Source of the DNA: Clostridia bacterium
GTDB taxonomy: Bacteria > Bacillota > Clostridia > Christensenellales > Pumilibacteraceae
Direction: 5' to 3'
Assembly (NCBI GenBank): GCA_900767465.1
Contig: CAAGAW010000038.1
Coordinates: 1 to 17,039, forward strand
DNA: 17,039 nt
The notes beneath the pieces are model-generated. The model made no database searches. It had not been told where the DNA came from and was given only the letters and a program-made list of their open reading frames with translations. How positions within the stretch are numbered: position 1 is the first letter of the stretch; each line of letters begins with the position of its first letter. Position numbers and translations under genes: made by a program. This document shows positions 1 through 6,398 of this stretch, one piece after another.

Positions 1-42
1 CGGCAACCTCGCGGAAACGAAATGCCGCCCGCGTACACGCTA

Positions 43-98
43 CCAACCAAGCGTACACCCGTACCGCCTTGTCATTGCGAGCGAAGGCGTAGCCGTAG
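43..98. repeat. 56-bp direct repeat, copy 1
   Basis: The sequence starting ccaaccaagcgtacacccg and ending ggcgtagccgtag is identical to 16984-17039, the last 56 bases of the window. The base before the match differs between the copies (a at 42, g at 16983), so the match begins inside this copy. The other copy is cut off by the window end, so the true repeat may be longer. Confidence 0.95.
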
Positions 99-112
99 CG
101 TGGCAATCTCCC
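71..112. repeat. Short interspersed palindromic-type repeat
   Basis: The unit begins gtcattgcgagcgaagg and ends gtggcaatctcc. Its ends are an inverted repeat, ATTGC at 74-78 and GCAAT at 103-107. The interior pairs imperfectly around a GTA loop (GGC at 84-86 with GCC at 91-93... region), giving a hairpin with bulges. Elements of this cattgcgagcgaag...gtggcaatc type are known as dispersed intergenic repeats in many bacteria and are often mis-annotated as short proteins. No transposase is present, so any mobility would be in trans. Family assignment is from memory of the motif. Confidence 0.7.
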
Positions 113-182
113 GGAAGGGGAACGTCGGCAACGTACCCGCACCGGCTCGCTTGCCCGCACCGGCTCACCGCCACACGCCGGC

Positions 183-380
183 TCACCGCCGCCTTTCCGT
201 TTCCCCGATCAGTTTCATATATTCCTCGAAACGGTACTTTCGGATCGGCATAGGCGGAGCGCAGTCGAAAAAGAGGACGAGCGCGGGCGAAACGGAGTTC
301 CATTTTTTAAGAAACTCGAATCGTACAAGATGCCCCGATTTTATCAGATTTTTCGCTTTTGCGTGGTAATTGAAATACAT
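183..380 (-). CDS. Small conserved-type hypothetical protein (65 aa)
   Basis: I cannot name a function. The 65-residue protein begins MYFNYHAKAKNLIKSGHL and carries a central hydrophobic strand (SPALVLFFD) followed by MPIRKYRFEEY near the C-terminus. The combination NYHA...LI..GHL, S.ALVL.FD and MPIR.(Y/H)R..EY resembles a small uncharacterised family I recall from Clostridia, which suggests a real gene. There is no signal peptide, membrane segment or cysteine pair. The ATG at 380-378 has only a weak AGG upstream. A possible promoter on the minus strand (TTGTTT, 16 bases, TATAAT, complement of 424-451) overlaps the prmA promoter, so the two genes would be divergently expressed from a 70-base gap. 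The stop lies at the edge of the tandem repeats. Chance open frame remains the alternative. Confidence 0.6.
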   Translation of the reverse strand: MYFNYHAKAKNLIKSGHLVRFEFLKKWNSVSPALVLFFDCAPPMPIRKYRFEEYMKLIGETERRR

Positions 381-396
381 ATCGATACCTATTTAG

Positions 397-425
397 TTGA
401 TTTATCGGCGAAAACGCGCTATAAT
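397..425 (+). promoter_or_regulatory. Sigma-A type promoter of the prmA operon
   Basis: A -35 box TTGATT at 397-402 and a perfect -10 box TATAAT at 420-425 are separated by 17 bases. The prmA start is 26 bases downstream, preceded by AAAAGGAG at 437-444. The AT-rich stretch around 420-435 also offers a -10 on the opposite strand for the small divergent gene. Confidence 0.75.
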
Positions 426-450
426 TATATTAACCCAAAAGGAGAAAACA

Positions 451-1365
451 ATGCGTTACTTGCAGATAAGCGTATCCACCACGCACGACGGAGCCGACCT
501 CGTAGCCGCGCTGATGTTCGACGAGGGGAGCGACGGAATCGAAATCCGCGACGGAGCGGACGTAAGAGAACTGATCGAAAAGAAGATCAGCTGGGATTAC
601 GTTGACGAAAACCTTCTTAAAACCGCCGACGACAAAGTTACCGTAATCGGCTTTTTCCCGCTCGGATTTTCGCCCGCCCGACTCGAATCGGCACTCGGCG
701 ACCTCGGACGAGATTCGGTTATCTCGCTCGGCAGTCTCGAAACCGCCGCGCGCGAGATAAATTCGGAGGACTGGGAGAACGAATGGCGCAAGTATTACGC
801 TCCCATCGAAATAGGTAACGTTACCGTAGTTCCCGCGTGGCTGAAATACGCCGGCAAAGGCACGCCCGTTTATATCGAACCGGGTATGGCTTTCGGCACA
901 GGCAATCACGAAACGACCGCGCTTTGCGTTTCGCTTATGCAGGACGTCGGAATTAAAGATAAACGCGTTATCGATATGGGTTGCGGCAGCGGAATTTTAG
1001 GGATTACCGCGGCTGTACTCGGCGCGAAAAGCGTTCTTTTGTCCGACCTCGACCCGCTCGCGACGGAAGCGACCGAACATAATGCTCGGCTCAACGGCGT
1101 GGAAAAAGTTTGCAAAATCACGTGCGGAGACCTTGACCTTAACGGCGAAAAAGCCGATATCGTGCTTGCCAACATCACCGCCGACGTGCTTATACGGCTT
1201 TACGATAAACTCGGCGAAGTTATCGGCAACGGCGACTACGCGGTAATCAGCGGCATAATACACGCCCGCGCGGCTGAAGTCGAAAACTGTTACGCGCGCT
1301 CGTTCGACGTCGTAAGAAAAGAAATCGCGGGGGAGTGGCAGGCAATGCTGCTCAGAAAAAAATGA
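451..1365 (+). CDS. prmA: Ribosomal protein L11 methyltransferase
   Basis: Transfers methyl groups from S-adenosylmethionine to ribosomal protein L11 in the cytoplasm. The 304-residue protein has an N-terminal substrate-recognition domain (residues 1 to about 60, MRYLQISVSTTHDGADLV), the family signature PGMAFGTGNHETT at 144-156, the SAM-binding loop VIDMGCGSGILGI at 173-185, and the target-site motif LANITADV at 239-246. Length and motif order match PrmA. The ATG at 451 was chosen over an in-frame ATG at 397 because AAAAGGAG lies 6 bases upstream of 451 and the earlier start falls inside the promoter. The stop overlaps the rsmE start as ATGA. First gene of a translation-maintenance operon. 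dnaJ, the usual Firmicutes upstream neighbour, is absent here. Confidence 0.95.
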   Translation: MRYLQISVSTTHDGADLVAALMFDEGSDGIEIRDGADVRELIEKKISWDYVDENLLKTADDKVTVIGFFPLGFSPARLESALGDLGRDSVISLGSLETAAREINSEDWENEWRKYYAPIEIGNVTVVPAWLKYAGKGTPVYIEPGMAFGTGNHETTALCVSLMQDVGIKDKRVIDMGCGSGILGITAAVLGAKSVLLSDLDPLATEATEHNARLNGVEKVCKITCGDLDLNGEKADIVLANITADVLIRLYDKLGEVIGNGDYAVISGIIHARAAEVENCYARSFDVVRKEIAGEWQAMLLRKK

Positions 1366-2075
1366 GAAAACTTTTCGTAAAACCGGACGGCGATACCGTA
1401 ATTCTCACGGGCGACGACCACAAACACGTGGCGTATTCGCTCCGCGCCCGCCGCGGCGACGAAATAATCGTTTGCTCGGACGGAACCGAATATACCGCCG
1501 TCATCACCGATATAACCAAGGACAAAACCACTGCCGAGATCCGCGGCGTTGCGCCATCGACAAGCGAGCCGAAGCACGAAATAACGCTGTTTTTCGGCGC
1601 GATGAAGGGCGAGCGCAACGATTTCGTCGTGCAGAAATGCACCGAACTCGGAATAAAGAGATTCGTGCCGTTTCTGTCCCGCTTTTCGTCTGTGTCGGCG
1701 GACGGCGTAAAAGTCGACAGGCTTAACAAAATCGCGCTGGAAGCCGCAAAACAGAGCGGCAGAGGAGCCGTTCCCGAAGTGGAAGAGACGGCGGAACTCG
1801 ACGCGGTTATCGGTCGGCTAAAAGACTTCGACAAAATCGTCTTTCCGTACGAAAACGAACGCGAGGGCGGATTCGACTTCTTAAAAGGCGAAGTCGGCTC
1901 GGTCGCGATAATCGTGGGAAGCGAAGGCGGTTTTTCGCGCGAAGAAGCGGCGAAAATCAAGGAAATCGCGGGCGGATCGGTTACGCTCGGCGAGCGCATA
2001 CTCCGCGCCGAAACGGCTTGCGTGGCGGTGACGGCGGTAACGGCGTTCGTGCTGGGCGAATGGAGGCGGCAATGA
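1362..2075 (+). CDS. rsmE: 16S rRNA m3U1498 methyltransferase
   Basis: SPOUT-class (trefoil-knot) SAM methyltransferase that methylates N3 of U1498 in 16S rRNA. The 237-residue protein has an N-terminal PUA-like RNA-binding part (MRKLFVKPDG... DDHKHVAYSLRARRGDEI, residues 1-70), the linker motif VPFLSRFSS near 102-110, and the C-terminal knot with IVGSEGGFSREEA at 184-196 and LGERILRAETA at 209-219. The ATG at 1362 overlaps the prmA stop (ATGA), implying translational coupling. A GTG at 1335 is also in frame, but it would add nine residues not typical of RsmE and would lie wholly within prmA. The 3' end overlaps mtaB in the same way. Confidence 0.93.
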   Translation: MRKLFVKPDGDTVILTGDDHKHVAYSLRARRGDEIIVCSDGTEYTAVITDITKDKTTAEIRGVAPSTSEPKHEITLFFGAMKGERNDFVVQKCTELGIKRFVPFLSRFSSVSADGVKVDRLNKIALEAAKQSGRGAVPEVEETAELDAVIGRLKDFDKIVFPYENEREGGFDFLKGEVGSVAIIVGSEGGFSREEAAKIKEIAGGSVTLGERILRAETACVAVTAVTAFVLGEWRRQ

Positions 2076-3328
2076 AATTCGTCGTGTTTTCGCTCGGTTG
2101 CCGAGTTAATATTTACGAAGGACAGGCGATGATCAAGGAGTTTGTCGCACGCGGACACGAAGCGACGGACAAACTCGAAAAAGCCGATTGTTACGTGCTT
2201 AACACTTGTTCCGTCACCGCCGAAGCGGATAAAAAATCTCGTCAGGCGGTTGCCCGCGCGCTCAGAATCAACCCGGACGCAAAGATCGCTGTGTGCGGGT
2301 GCAGCAGTCAGAACGACCCCGCCGCGTATGAAAAAAAAGCGAACGTATTCAAAATTTCGGGCGTCGGCGGCAAAATGAGCCTCGTGGACGAAATCCTCGC
2401 CGCGCTCGAAAAAGGTGAAACGGAAGAGGAAACCGACGTAAAGCCGCTTCCCGTCGAATACGAGGACGACGCGTCCGGCGAGGTAACGAAAACCCGCGGC
2501 TACGTCAAAGTGCAGGACGGCTGCAACAACTTCTGCTCGTACTGTATAATCCCGTACCTTCGCGGCAGGTCGCGTTCGCGAAAAATGGAAAGCGTTATCC
2601 GCGAGGCCGAAGAAATGTCGGAAAAAACCAACGAAATCGTAATTACCGGCGTGGATGTTTCGGACTACCGCGACGGCAAAAACGGTCTTGCCGAACTCGT
2701 CCGCGCGCTCGGAAAAGTTCCCGTCCGCAAGCGTTTCGGTTCGTTTGACTGTATCGTCGTGGACGAAAAATTGCTTACCGCGATGAAGGAGAGCGACTTT
2801 TGCGAGTCTTTCCATCTGTCGATGCAAAGCGGCAGCGACGGCGTTCTCGGGCGCATGAACCGTCACTACACGAGCGCGGAATTTTTGCGCGTCTGCGATC
2901 TTATCCGTTCGGTTTTTCCGGACGCCGGAATAACGACCGACGTTATCGCGGGGTTTCCGGGCGAGACGGAAGAGGAGTTTAACGAAACGGTCGAAACGTG
3001 CCGCAAAGCAAAATTCGCGGATATGCACGTGTTCCCGTACAGTATGCGCAAAGGCACGGTCGCCGCTAAAATGCAACAGGTTGACGGCGAAACGATCCGC
3101 ATTAGAGCCGCCCGCCTTCGCTCCGTCGCGGACGAACTTCGCACCGCTCATCTGAATAAAAAAATCGGAACGGTTGCCGAAGTTCTGTTCGAGGACGAAG
3201 AAGACGGACTTTCGGTCGGTTACACGCGCGCGTACGAAAAGGTTTACGCCGTCGCCCCGACGGGCAGAATTCTTAACGTAAAAATAACCTCGCTTTACGG
3301 CGAAGGACTTAAAGGAGAAGTATTATGA
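2072..3328 (+). CDS. mtaB: tRNA (N6-L-threonylcarbamoyladenosine37-C2) methylthiotransferase
   Basis: Radical-SAM enzyme converting t6A37 to ms2t6A37 in ANN-decoding tRNAs. The 418-residue protein shows the methylthiotransferase N-terminal domain with three cluster cysteines (C10 in SLGCRVN, C46 in NTCSVT, C77 in CGCSS) and the radical-SAM motif CNNFCSYC (C151, C155, C158). The C-terminal stretch, from about residue 355, is a TRAM-like RNA-binding domain. The RVNIYEG and NTCSVT signatures and the absence of a long N-terminal extension favour MtaB over MiaB or RimO. The ATG at 2072 overlaps the rsmE stop and is preceded by GGAGG at 2062-2066. The stop overlaps the next gene by ATGA. No missing catalytic residue was noticed. 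Confidence 0.93.
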   Translation: MKFVVFSLGCRVNIYEGQAMIKEFVARGHEATDKLEKADCYVLNTCSVTAEADKKSRQAVARALRINPDAKIAVCGCSSQNDPAAYEKKANVFKISGVGGKMSLVDEILAALEKGETEEETDVKPLPVEYEDDASGEVTKTRGYVKVQDGCNNFCSYCIIPYLRGRSRSRKMESVIREAEEMSEKTNEIVITGVDVSDYRDGKNGLAELVRALGKVPVRKRFGSFDCIVVDEKLLTAMKESDFCESFHLSMQSGSDGVLGRMNRHYTSAEFLRVCDLIRSVFPDAGITTDVIAGFPGETEEEFNETVETCRKAKFADMHVFPYSMRKGTVAAKMQQVDGETIRIRAARLRSVADELRTAHLNKKIGTVAEVLFEDEEDGLSVGYTRAYEKVYAVAPTGRILNVKITSLYGEGLKGEVL

Positions 3329-3666
3329 ACGACTGTATTTTCTGCAAGATCGGCGCGGGCGAAATCCCGTCGAAGAAGTTTTACGAGGACGAAAATATGT
3401 TCGTCGTTGCGGACATCGACCCCAAAGCCGAAAAACACTATCTTATGATCCCGAAAAAGCATTACGCGCTCTTGTCCGAAGCAACCGGATCGGATTGCGA
3501 ACTTCTCGGCAGATGCCTTAAAAAACTGTCCGAAATCGCTCCGTCGCTCGGTCTTGGCGGCGGGTATCGCCTCGTTATAAATCAGGGCGACAACGCGGGT
3601 CAGACCGTACACCACCTGCACGTTCACGTTCTCGGCGGCGAAAGACTGACCGATTCGTTCAACTGA
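3325..3666 (+). CDS. HIT family (histidine triad) nucleotide-binding protein, Hint-like
   Basis: Small cytoplasmic purine nucleotide phosphoramidase/hydrolase of the HIT superfamily. The 113-residue protein begins with CIFCKIGAGEIPSKK, the Hint-type N-terminus with a C4/C7 pair, and ends with the histidine triad QTVHHLHVHVLGG (H97, H99, H101). Length is normal for bacterial Hint proteins. The start overlaps the mtaB stop (ATGA) and follows a strong AAAGGAG at 3311-3317. In many Firmicutes this gene sits between mtaB and rpsU, and here it closes the operon before the regulator gene. The physiological substrate cannot be read from sequence. Confidence 0.93.
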   Translation: MNDCIFCKIGAGEIPSKKFYEDENMFVVADIDPKAEKHYLMIPKKHYALLSEATGSDCELLGRCLKKLSEIAPSLGLGGGYRLVINQGDNAGQTVHHLHVHVLGGERLTDSFN

Positions 3667-3685
3667 GTTCGGGTTAAAAAACGGA

Positions 3686-4483
3686 ATGAGCGACAAAGAG
3701 AAAAACCGAAGTTTTTACGAAACGGCGGCAGAGGGCAGCGGATACTTTTACTTTTCGCGCAGGGTGAGCGACGACCGCGATTACACCGTGCCGCATTTTC
3801 ACGCGGCTCGCGAACTGTTTTTAGTAGGCGGCGGCTGCGTGCGCGTCGTCGTCGACGGCGTCGAAAAAGTACTTCGGTCGGGCGAGGGCTGCTTTACCGG
3901 CGCGTTCGGCGTGCATTATTATTTTCCGACCGCCGGTTCGACTACGTATTGCTTTGTGGGCGACGGCGAATATTTCGATTTCGTTTTGTCCTCGCTCGGC
4001 GGCGTTCCCCCGCGTTTTTTCGAGTTCGGATCGTTCGATCTTCTCGATGCTTTGTACGAAAATTTCGCTAACGTACCCGCGAAATGTAAACGTACGGCGT
4101 TTATAGGCGCGCTCGGATCGGTTGTTTCCGATATTGCCGCGCATTACGATTTTACGCCGCGGAAGCAAAACGGAGACGAGGATCTTATTACTTCCGCGCT
4201 AAAATTCATACACGAAAATTATACCGACGACGTTACGCTCGATTCGGTTGCAAAGACGCTCGGATACGCCCCCGAGTATCTTTCGGTCGTATTTCACAAA
4301 TACCTTCGCGAAGGCTTCCGCACCTACCTTAACCGCCTCCGCGTCCGACACGCCGAGCGGCTTATCGAAAAAGGCAGCGGTATAACCGAGGCGGCGTACG
4401 AGAGCGGTTTCGGGTCCGCTCAGACGTTTTACCGCGCGTATCGCAAAGAATACGGAGTTGTTCCGTCGGACAAAAAATCTTAA
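3686..4483 (+). CDS. AraC family transcriptional regulator with cupin-like sensor domain
   Basis: The 265-residue protein has an N-terminal cupin-like sensing domain (PHFHAARELFLVGGG at 36-50, then beta-rich sequence to about 90). Its C-terminal AraC/XylS DNA-binding domain runs from residue 167, with the first helix-turn-helix near 183-204 (VTLDSVAKTLGYAPEYLS) and the second near 232-254 ending in the family signature AAYESGFGSAQTFYRAYRKEYG. Such proteins usually activate sugar or carbohydrate genes in response to a small ligand. The start is the only good ATG, but its ribosome site is poor (ACGGA directly before it). It lies 19 bases after the HIT gene and 89 bases before an oxidoreductase on the same strand, its most likely target. 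The ligand is unknown. The pair interrupts the usual HIT-rpsU adjacency. Confidence 0.88.
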   Translation: MSDKEKNRSFYETAAEGSGYFYFSRRVSDDRDYTVPHFHAARELFLVGGGCVRVVVDGVEKVLRSGEGCFTGAFGVHYYFPTAGSTTYCFVGDGEYFDFVLSSLGGVPPRFFEFGSFDLLDALYENFANVPAKCKRTAFIGALGSVVSDIAAHYDFTPRKQNGDEDLITSALKFIHENYTDDVTLDSVAKTLGYAPEYLSVVFHKYLREGFRTYLNRLRVRHAERLIEKGSGITEAAYESGFGSAQTFYRAYRKEYGVVPSDKKS

Positions 4484-4496
4484 ATTCTGGAATAAA

Positions 4497-4537
4497 ACGA
4501 CGTATAAAAAGGTAGCCTTGGCGCTGCCTTTCGTCGT
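4497..4537. promoter_or_regulatory. Hairpin / inverted repeat between regulator and oxidoreductase
   Basis: ACGACG at 4497-4502 pairs with CGTCGT at 4532-4537, and inside it AAAGGTAGC pairs with GCTGCCTTT (one G-T pair) around the loop CTTGGC. TATAA is left as a one-sided bulge. No run of T follows, so it is not a standard terminator. A TATAAT at 4537-4542 abuts the 3' arm, but I find no well-spaced -35 box, as expected for an activator-dependent promoter. It may be an operator for the adjacent AraC-type regulator or a weak terminator. This is inference. Confidence 0.4.
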
Positions 4538-4572
4538 ATAATAATCGTAACGAAATTAAAGGAGCAAAGAAA

Positions 4573-5826
4573 ATGAAGAAAGTATTTACCGTTGCGATCA
4601 TAGGTTTCGGCGGAAGAGGTCAGTCTTACGGCGACCTTATGGTAAATCGCCCCGAAGAATTCAAAGTCGTTTCGGTTTGCGATTTCGATCCCGTTCAGCA
4701 AGTAAACGCGAAGAAGATGCTCGGACTTACGGACGACGCGATTTTTGCGGACGAAAACGAGTTCTTTAAAGTAAAACGCGCCGACGCGCTCATCATCGCC
4801 ACTTACGATCGCGAACACGTCCGCCAGTGCATAACCGCGCTCGAACTCGGATACGACGTTCTTCTGGAAAAACCCATCAGCGACAGCCGCGAGGAGATTA
4901 AGGCGCTTTTGGACGTACAGAAAAAAACGGGCGGCAAGGTGGTCGTTTGTCACGTCCTTCGTTACGCCGTCGGATTCGTCAGATGCGCCGAACTTTTACG
5001 CGAAGGAGCGGTCGGCAAACTTTACGCGATCGACGCAAGCGAAAGAGTCGATTACTGGCACATGGCGCAGGCGTACGTGCGCGGACAGTGGAACGACATC
5101 GCATATTCGCACCCGACGATTCTCGCAAAATGCTGTCACGACCTCGACCTCGTACAGGCTTACGCCGGCGCAAAATGCAAAACCGTGTCCTCGCTCGGCG
5201 GACTCGAGTTTTTCAAGCCCGAAAACGCGCCCGAGGGTTCGGCGGATCGTTGCACGGACTGCAAGTACGTAAACGATTGCCCGTACAGCGCAAAACGCAT
5301 TTATATCGACCGCTGGATCGAGGCGGGTAAGCCGGAGGCGGTATGGCCGTACAGCAAAGTGGTGCCCGATTACCCGATCACCGAAGAAAAACTTTATAAG
5401 GGTATCAAAACGGGTGATTACGGCAGATGCGCGTTCAAATGCGGCAATAACCTTGTCGATCGCCAGTACGTGCAGATGGACTTCGAAAACGGCGTTATCG
5501 CTTCGCTCAAAATGGTATTTGCCGCGCGCGGCGGAAGAAGAATCGCGTTCTACGGCGACTACGGCGAAATGATTTTCGACGAGCGTCCCAACACGATCGA
5601 GGTTCGTAAGTTCGGCGAAGAACCCGAAATCATCAGCGTGGACAAACTCAACGAGGGCGGTTACGGTCACGGCGGCGGCGACTTCGGACTCGTTTCGTCG
5701 CTCTACGATATTCTCAGCGGCAAACCCAACCGCACGTCGCTTGCCGAATCGCTCGAAAGTCACCTTATGGGTATCGCGGCGGAAGAGTCGAGAAAGCAGG
5801 GCGGCAAACTCGTTTCGGTCCATTAA
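4573..5826 (+). CDS. Gfo/Idh/MocA family oxidoreductase
   Basis: NAD(P)-dependent oxidoreductase of the glucose-fructose/inositol dehydrogenase superfamily, 417 residues, cytoplasmic. The Rossmann nucleotide-binding loop IIGFGGRG is at 9-16, the conserved EKPIS at 99-103 and a catalytic-type HDLD at 189-192. A middle insertion carries CTDCKYVNDC (C227, C230, C236) followed by CPYSAKRIY, and a further pair sits at C286 and C290 (CAFKC), suggesting a structural metal site in this subfamily. A strong AAAGGAG at 4558-4564 supports the ATG. The likely role is sugar or inositol-type oxidation, perhaps under the upstream AraC-type regulator. The substrate cannot be named from the sequence. Confidence 0.88.
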   Translation: MKKVFTVAIIGFGGRGQSYGDLMVNRPEEFKVVSVCDFDPVQQVNAKKMLGLTDDAIFADENEFFKVKRADALIIATYDREHVRQCITALELGYDVLLEKPISDSREEIKALLDVQKKTGGKVVVCHVLRYAVGFVRCAELLREGAVGKLYAIDASERVDYWHMAQAYVRGQWNDIAYSHPTILAKCCHDLDLVQAYAGAKCKTVSSLGGLEFFKPENAPEGSADRCTDCKYVNDCPYSAKRIYIDRWIEAGKPEAVWPYSKVVPDYPITEEKLYKGIKTGDYGRCAFKCGNNLVDRQYVQMDFENGVIASLKMVFAARGGRRIAFYGDYGEMIFDERPNTIEVRKFGEEPEIISVDKLNEGGYGHGGGDFGLVSSLYDILSGKPNRTSLAESLESHLMGIAAEESRKQGGKLVSVH

Positions 5827-5861
5827 CCGTAAAATTTTGCGCGAAAAAGCCTTGAAAACGG

Positions 5862-5890
5862 TTGACAAAAATTCCCGTATTTAATATAAT
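5862..5890 (+). promoter_or_regulatory. Consensus sigma-A promoter of rpsU
   Basis: A perfect TTGACA at 5862-5867 and a perfect TATAAT at 5885-5890 are separated by exactly 17 bases. The next gene start is 44 bases downstream with an AAAGGTGG ribosome site at 5918-5925. This is the strongest promoter in the window, as expected for a ribosomal protein gene. Confidence 0.92.
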
Positions 5891-5934
5891 AGACAGGCAT
5901 TAAAGGTTCGGTAGAACAAAGGTGGTGTAAAGTC

Positions 5935-6111
5935 GTGTCCGCAATCAAAGTCGGAGAAAACGAGTCGCTCGAAAGCGCGCTTAAACGTTTTAAGAGAAAG
6001 TGCCAGAAGGATAACATCATGGGCGATCTTCGTCGTAAGGAGCATTACGAGAAGCCTTCCGTTCGCAGAAAGAAAAAGGCAGAGGCCGCGCGTAAACGCA
6101 GCAAAAACTGA
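5935..6111 (+). CDS. rpsU: 30S ribosomal protein S21
   Basis: Small basic protein of the 30S subunit platform, important in translation initiation. The 58-residue product starts at GTG and reads MSAIKVGENESLESALKRF, then a lysine/arginine-rich central and C-terminal part (LRRKEHYEKPSVRRKKK). This matches S21 of Firmicutes in sequence and length (about 57-60 residues). The GTG at 5935 was chosen because AAAGGTGG lies about 9 bases upstream and the protein starts exactly where S21 should. It is monocistronic, with its own consensus promoter and an intrinsic terminator right after the stop, although the usual upstream partners (mtaB, HIT) are only about 2 kb away. Confidence 0.96.
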   Translation: MSAIKVGENESLESALKRFKRKCQKDNIMGDLRRKEHYEKPSVRRKKKAEAARKRSKN

Positions 6112-6135
6112 ACCCGTAATTAACGGAAAAACAAA

Positions 6136-6164
6136 ACGCATCGATTTGGTTCGGTGCGTTTTTT
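6136..6164 (+). terminator. Intrinsic terminator of rpsU
   Basis: ACGCATCGA pairs with TCGGTGCGT (one T-G pair) around a short TTTGGT-type loop, and the stem runs directly into six T residues ending at 6164. It lies 24 bases after the rpsU stop. Confidence 0.85.
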
Positions 6165-6398
6165 CGTGTTTCGGCGCGAAGTTCCGGATAACCGAATTAC
6201 TTCAGAGTCGGACGGCGTAAGGTTTACAAAAGAATTTCTATGCGGATCGAACGAGGCTCGCAACCGCATACAAGTCAAAGAGAAGGACGTTACTATGTGT
6301 CGGAAGCGTTATTTTCGGGTTTTTACCGCTGCCGGAAATCTTGGCTTTACCCGGGTTGTTGCCGTTTAAAAAAGCAAAAAACGGATATAATCCGATTT
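6165..6398 (+). other. Intergenic region with possible leader ORF
   Basis: About 230 bases without a supported gene. It contains a 7-bp inverted repeat TATGCGG (6239-6245) / CCGCATA (6264-6270) with an 18-base loop. It also contains a 24-codon open frame at 6295-6369 (MCRKRYFRVFTAAGNLGF...) preceded at good distance by AGAAGGA (6281-6287). A TATAAT at 6386-6391 lies only 7 bases before the next gene, without a convincing -35 box. A leader peptide or small RNA is possible but not demonstrated. Confidence 0.35.

Larger units (their letters stand above)
1..182. other. GC-rich non-coding repeat border
   Basis: No gene is supported here. The stretch holds a near-duplicate of gcgtacacgctacc at 31-44 and 50-64, an interspersed repeat at 71-112, and a degenerate tandem array in which CCCGCACCGGCTC occurs at 136-148 and again at 154-166, followed by further ccggctcaccgcc units to about 190. 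The array runs into the 3' end of the small minus-strand gene. An open frame crosses the region on the plus strand, but its peptide (CHCERRRSRSVAIS) is only the translated interspersed repeat. Confidence 0.75.

Noticed and set aside
22..369. Open frame of 115 codons on the plus strand at the window start
   Set aside because: Its peptide is the translation of repeats (CHCERRRSRSVAIS and proline/histidine-rich tandem units). There is no ribosome site and it overlaps the better-supported minus-strand gene.
1352..3151. 599-codon open frame on the minus strand antisense to rsmE and mtaB
   Set aside because: It is a shadow of two confidently identified genes. Its composition is biased and no family motif is seen.
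4996..5868. 290-codon minus-strand frame opposite the oxidoreductase
   Set aside because: Shadow frame, with Phe/Val/Arg-rich sequence, no recognisable domain and no ribosome site.
6154..6294. Upstream extension of the small frame ending at 6369
   Set aside because: It starts at a GTG inside the rpsU terminator stem. Only the part from the ATG at 6295 has a ribosome site, and even that is weakly supported.
6240..6398. Longer start for the membrane protein
   Set aside because: It would add about 53 basic, cysteine-containing residues before a typical MKKL start and first membrane helix. The upstream part overlaps an inverted repeat and another small frame.
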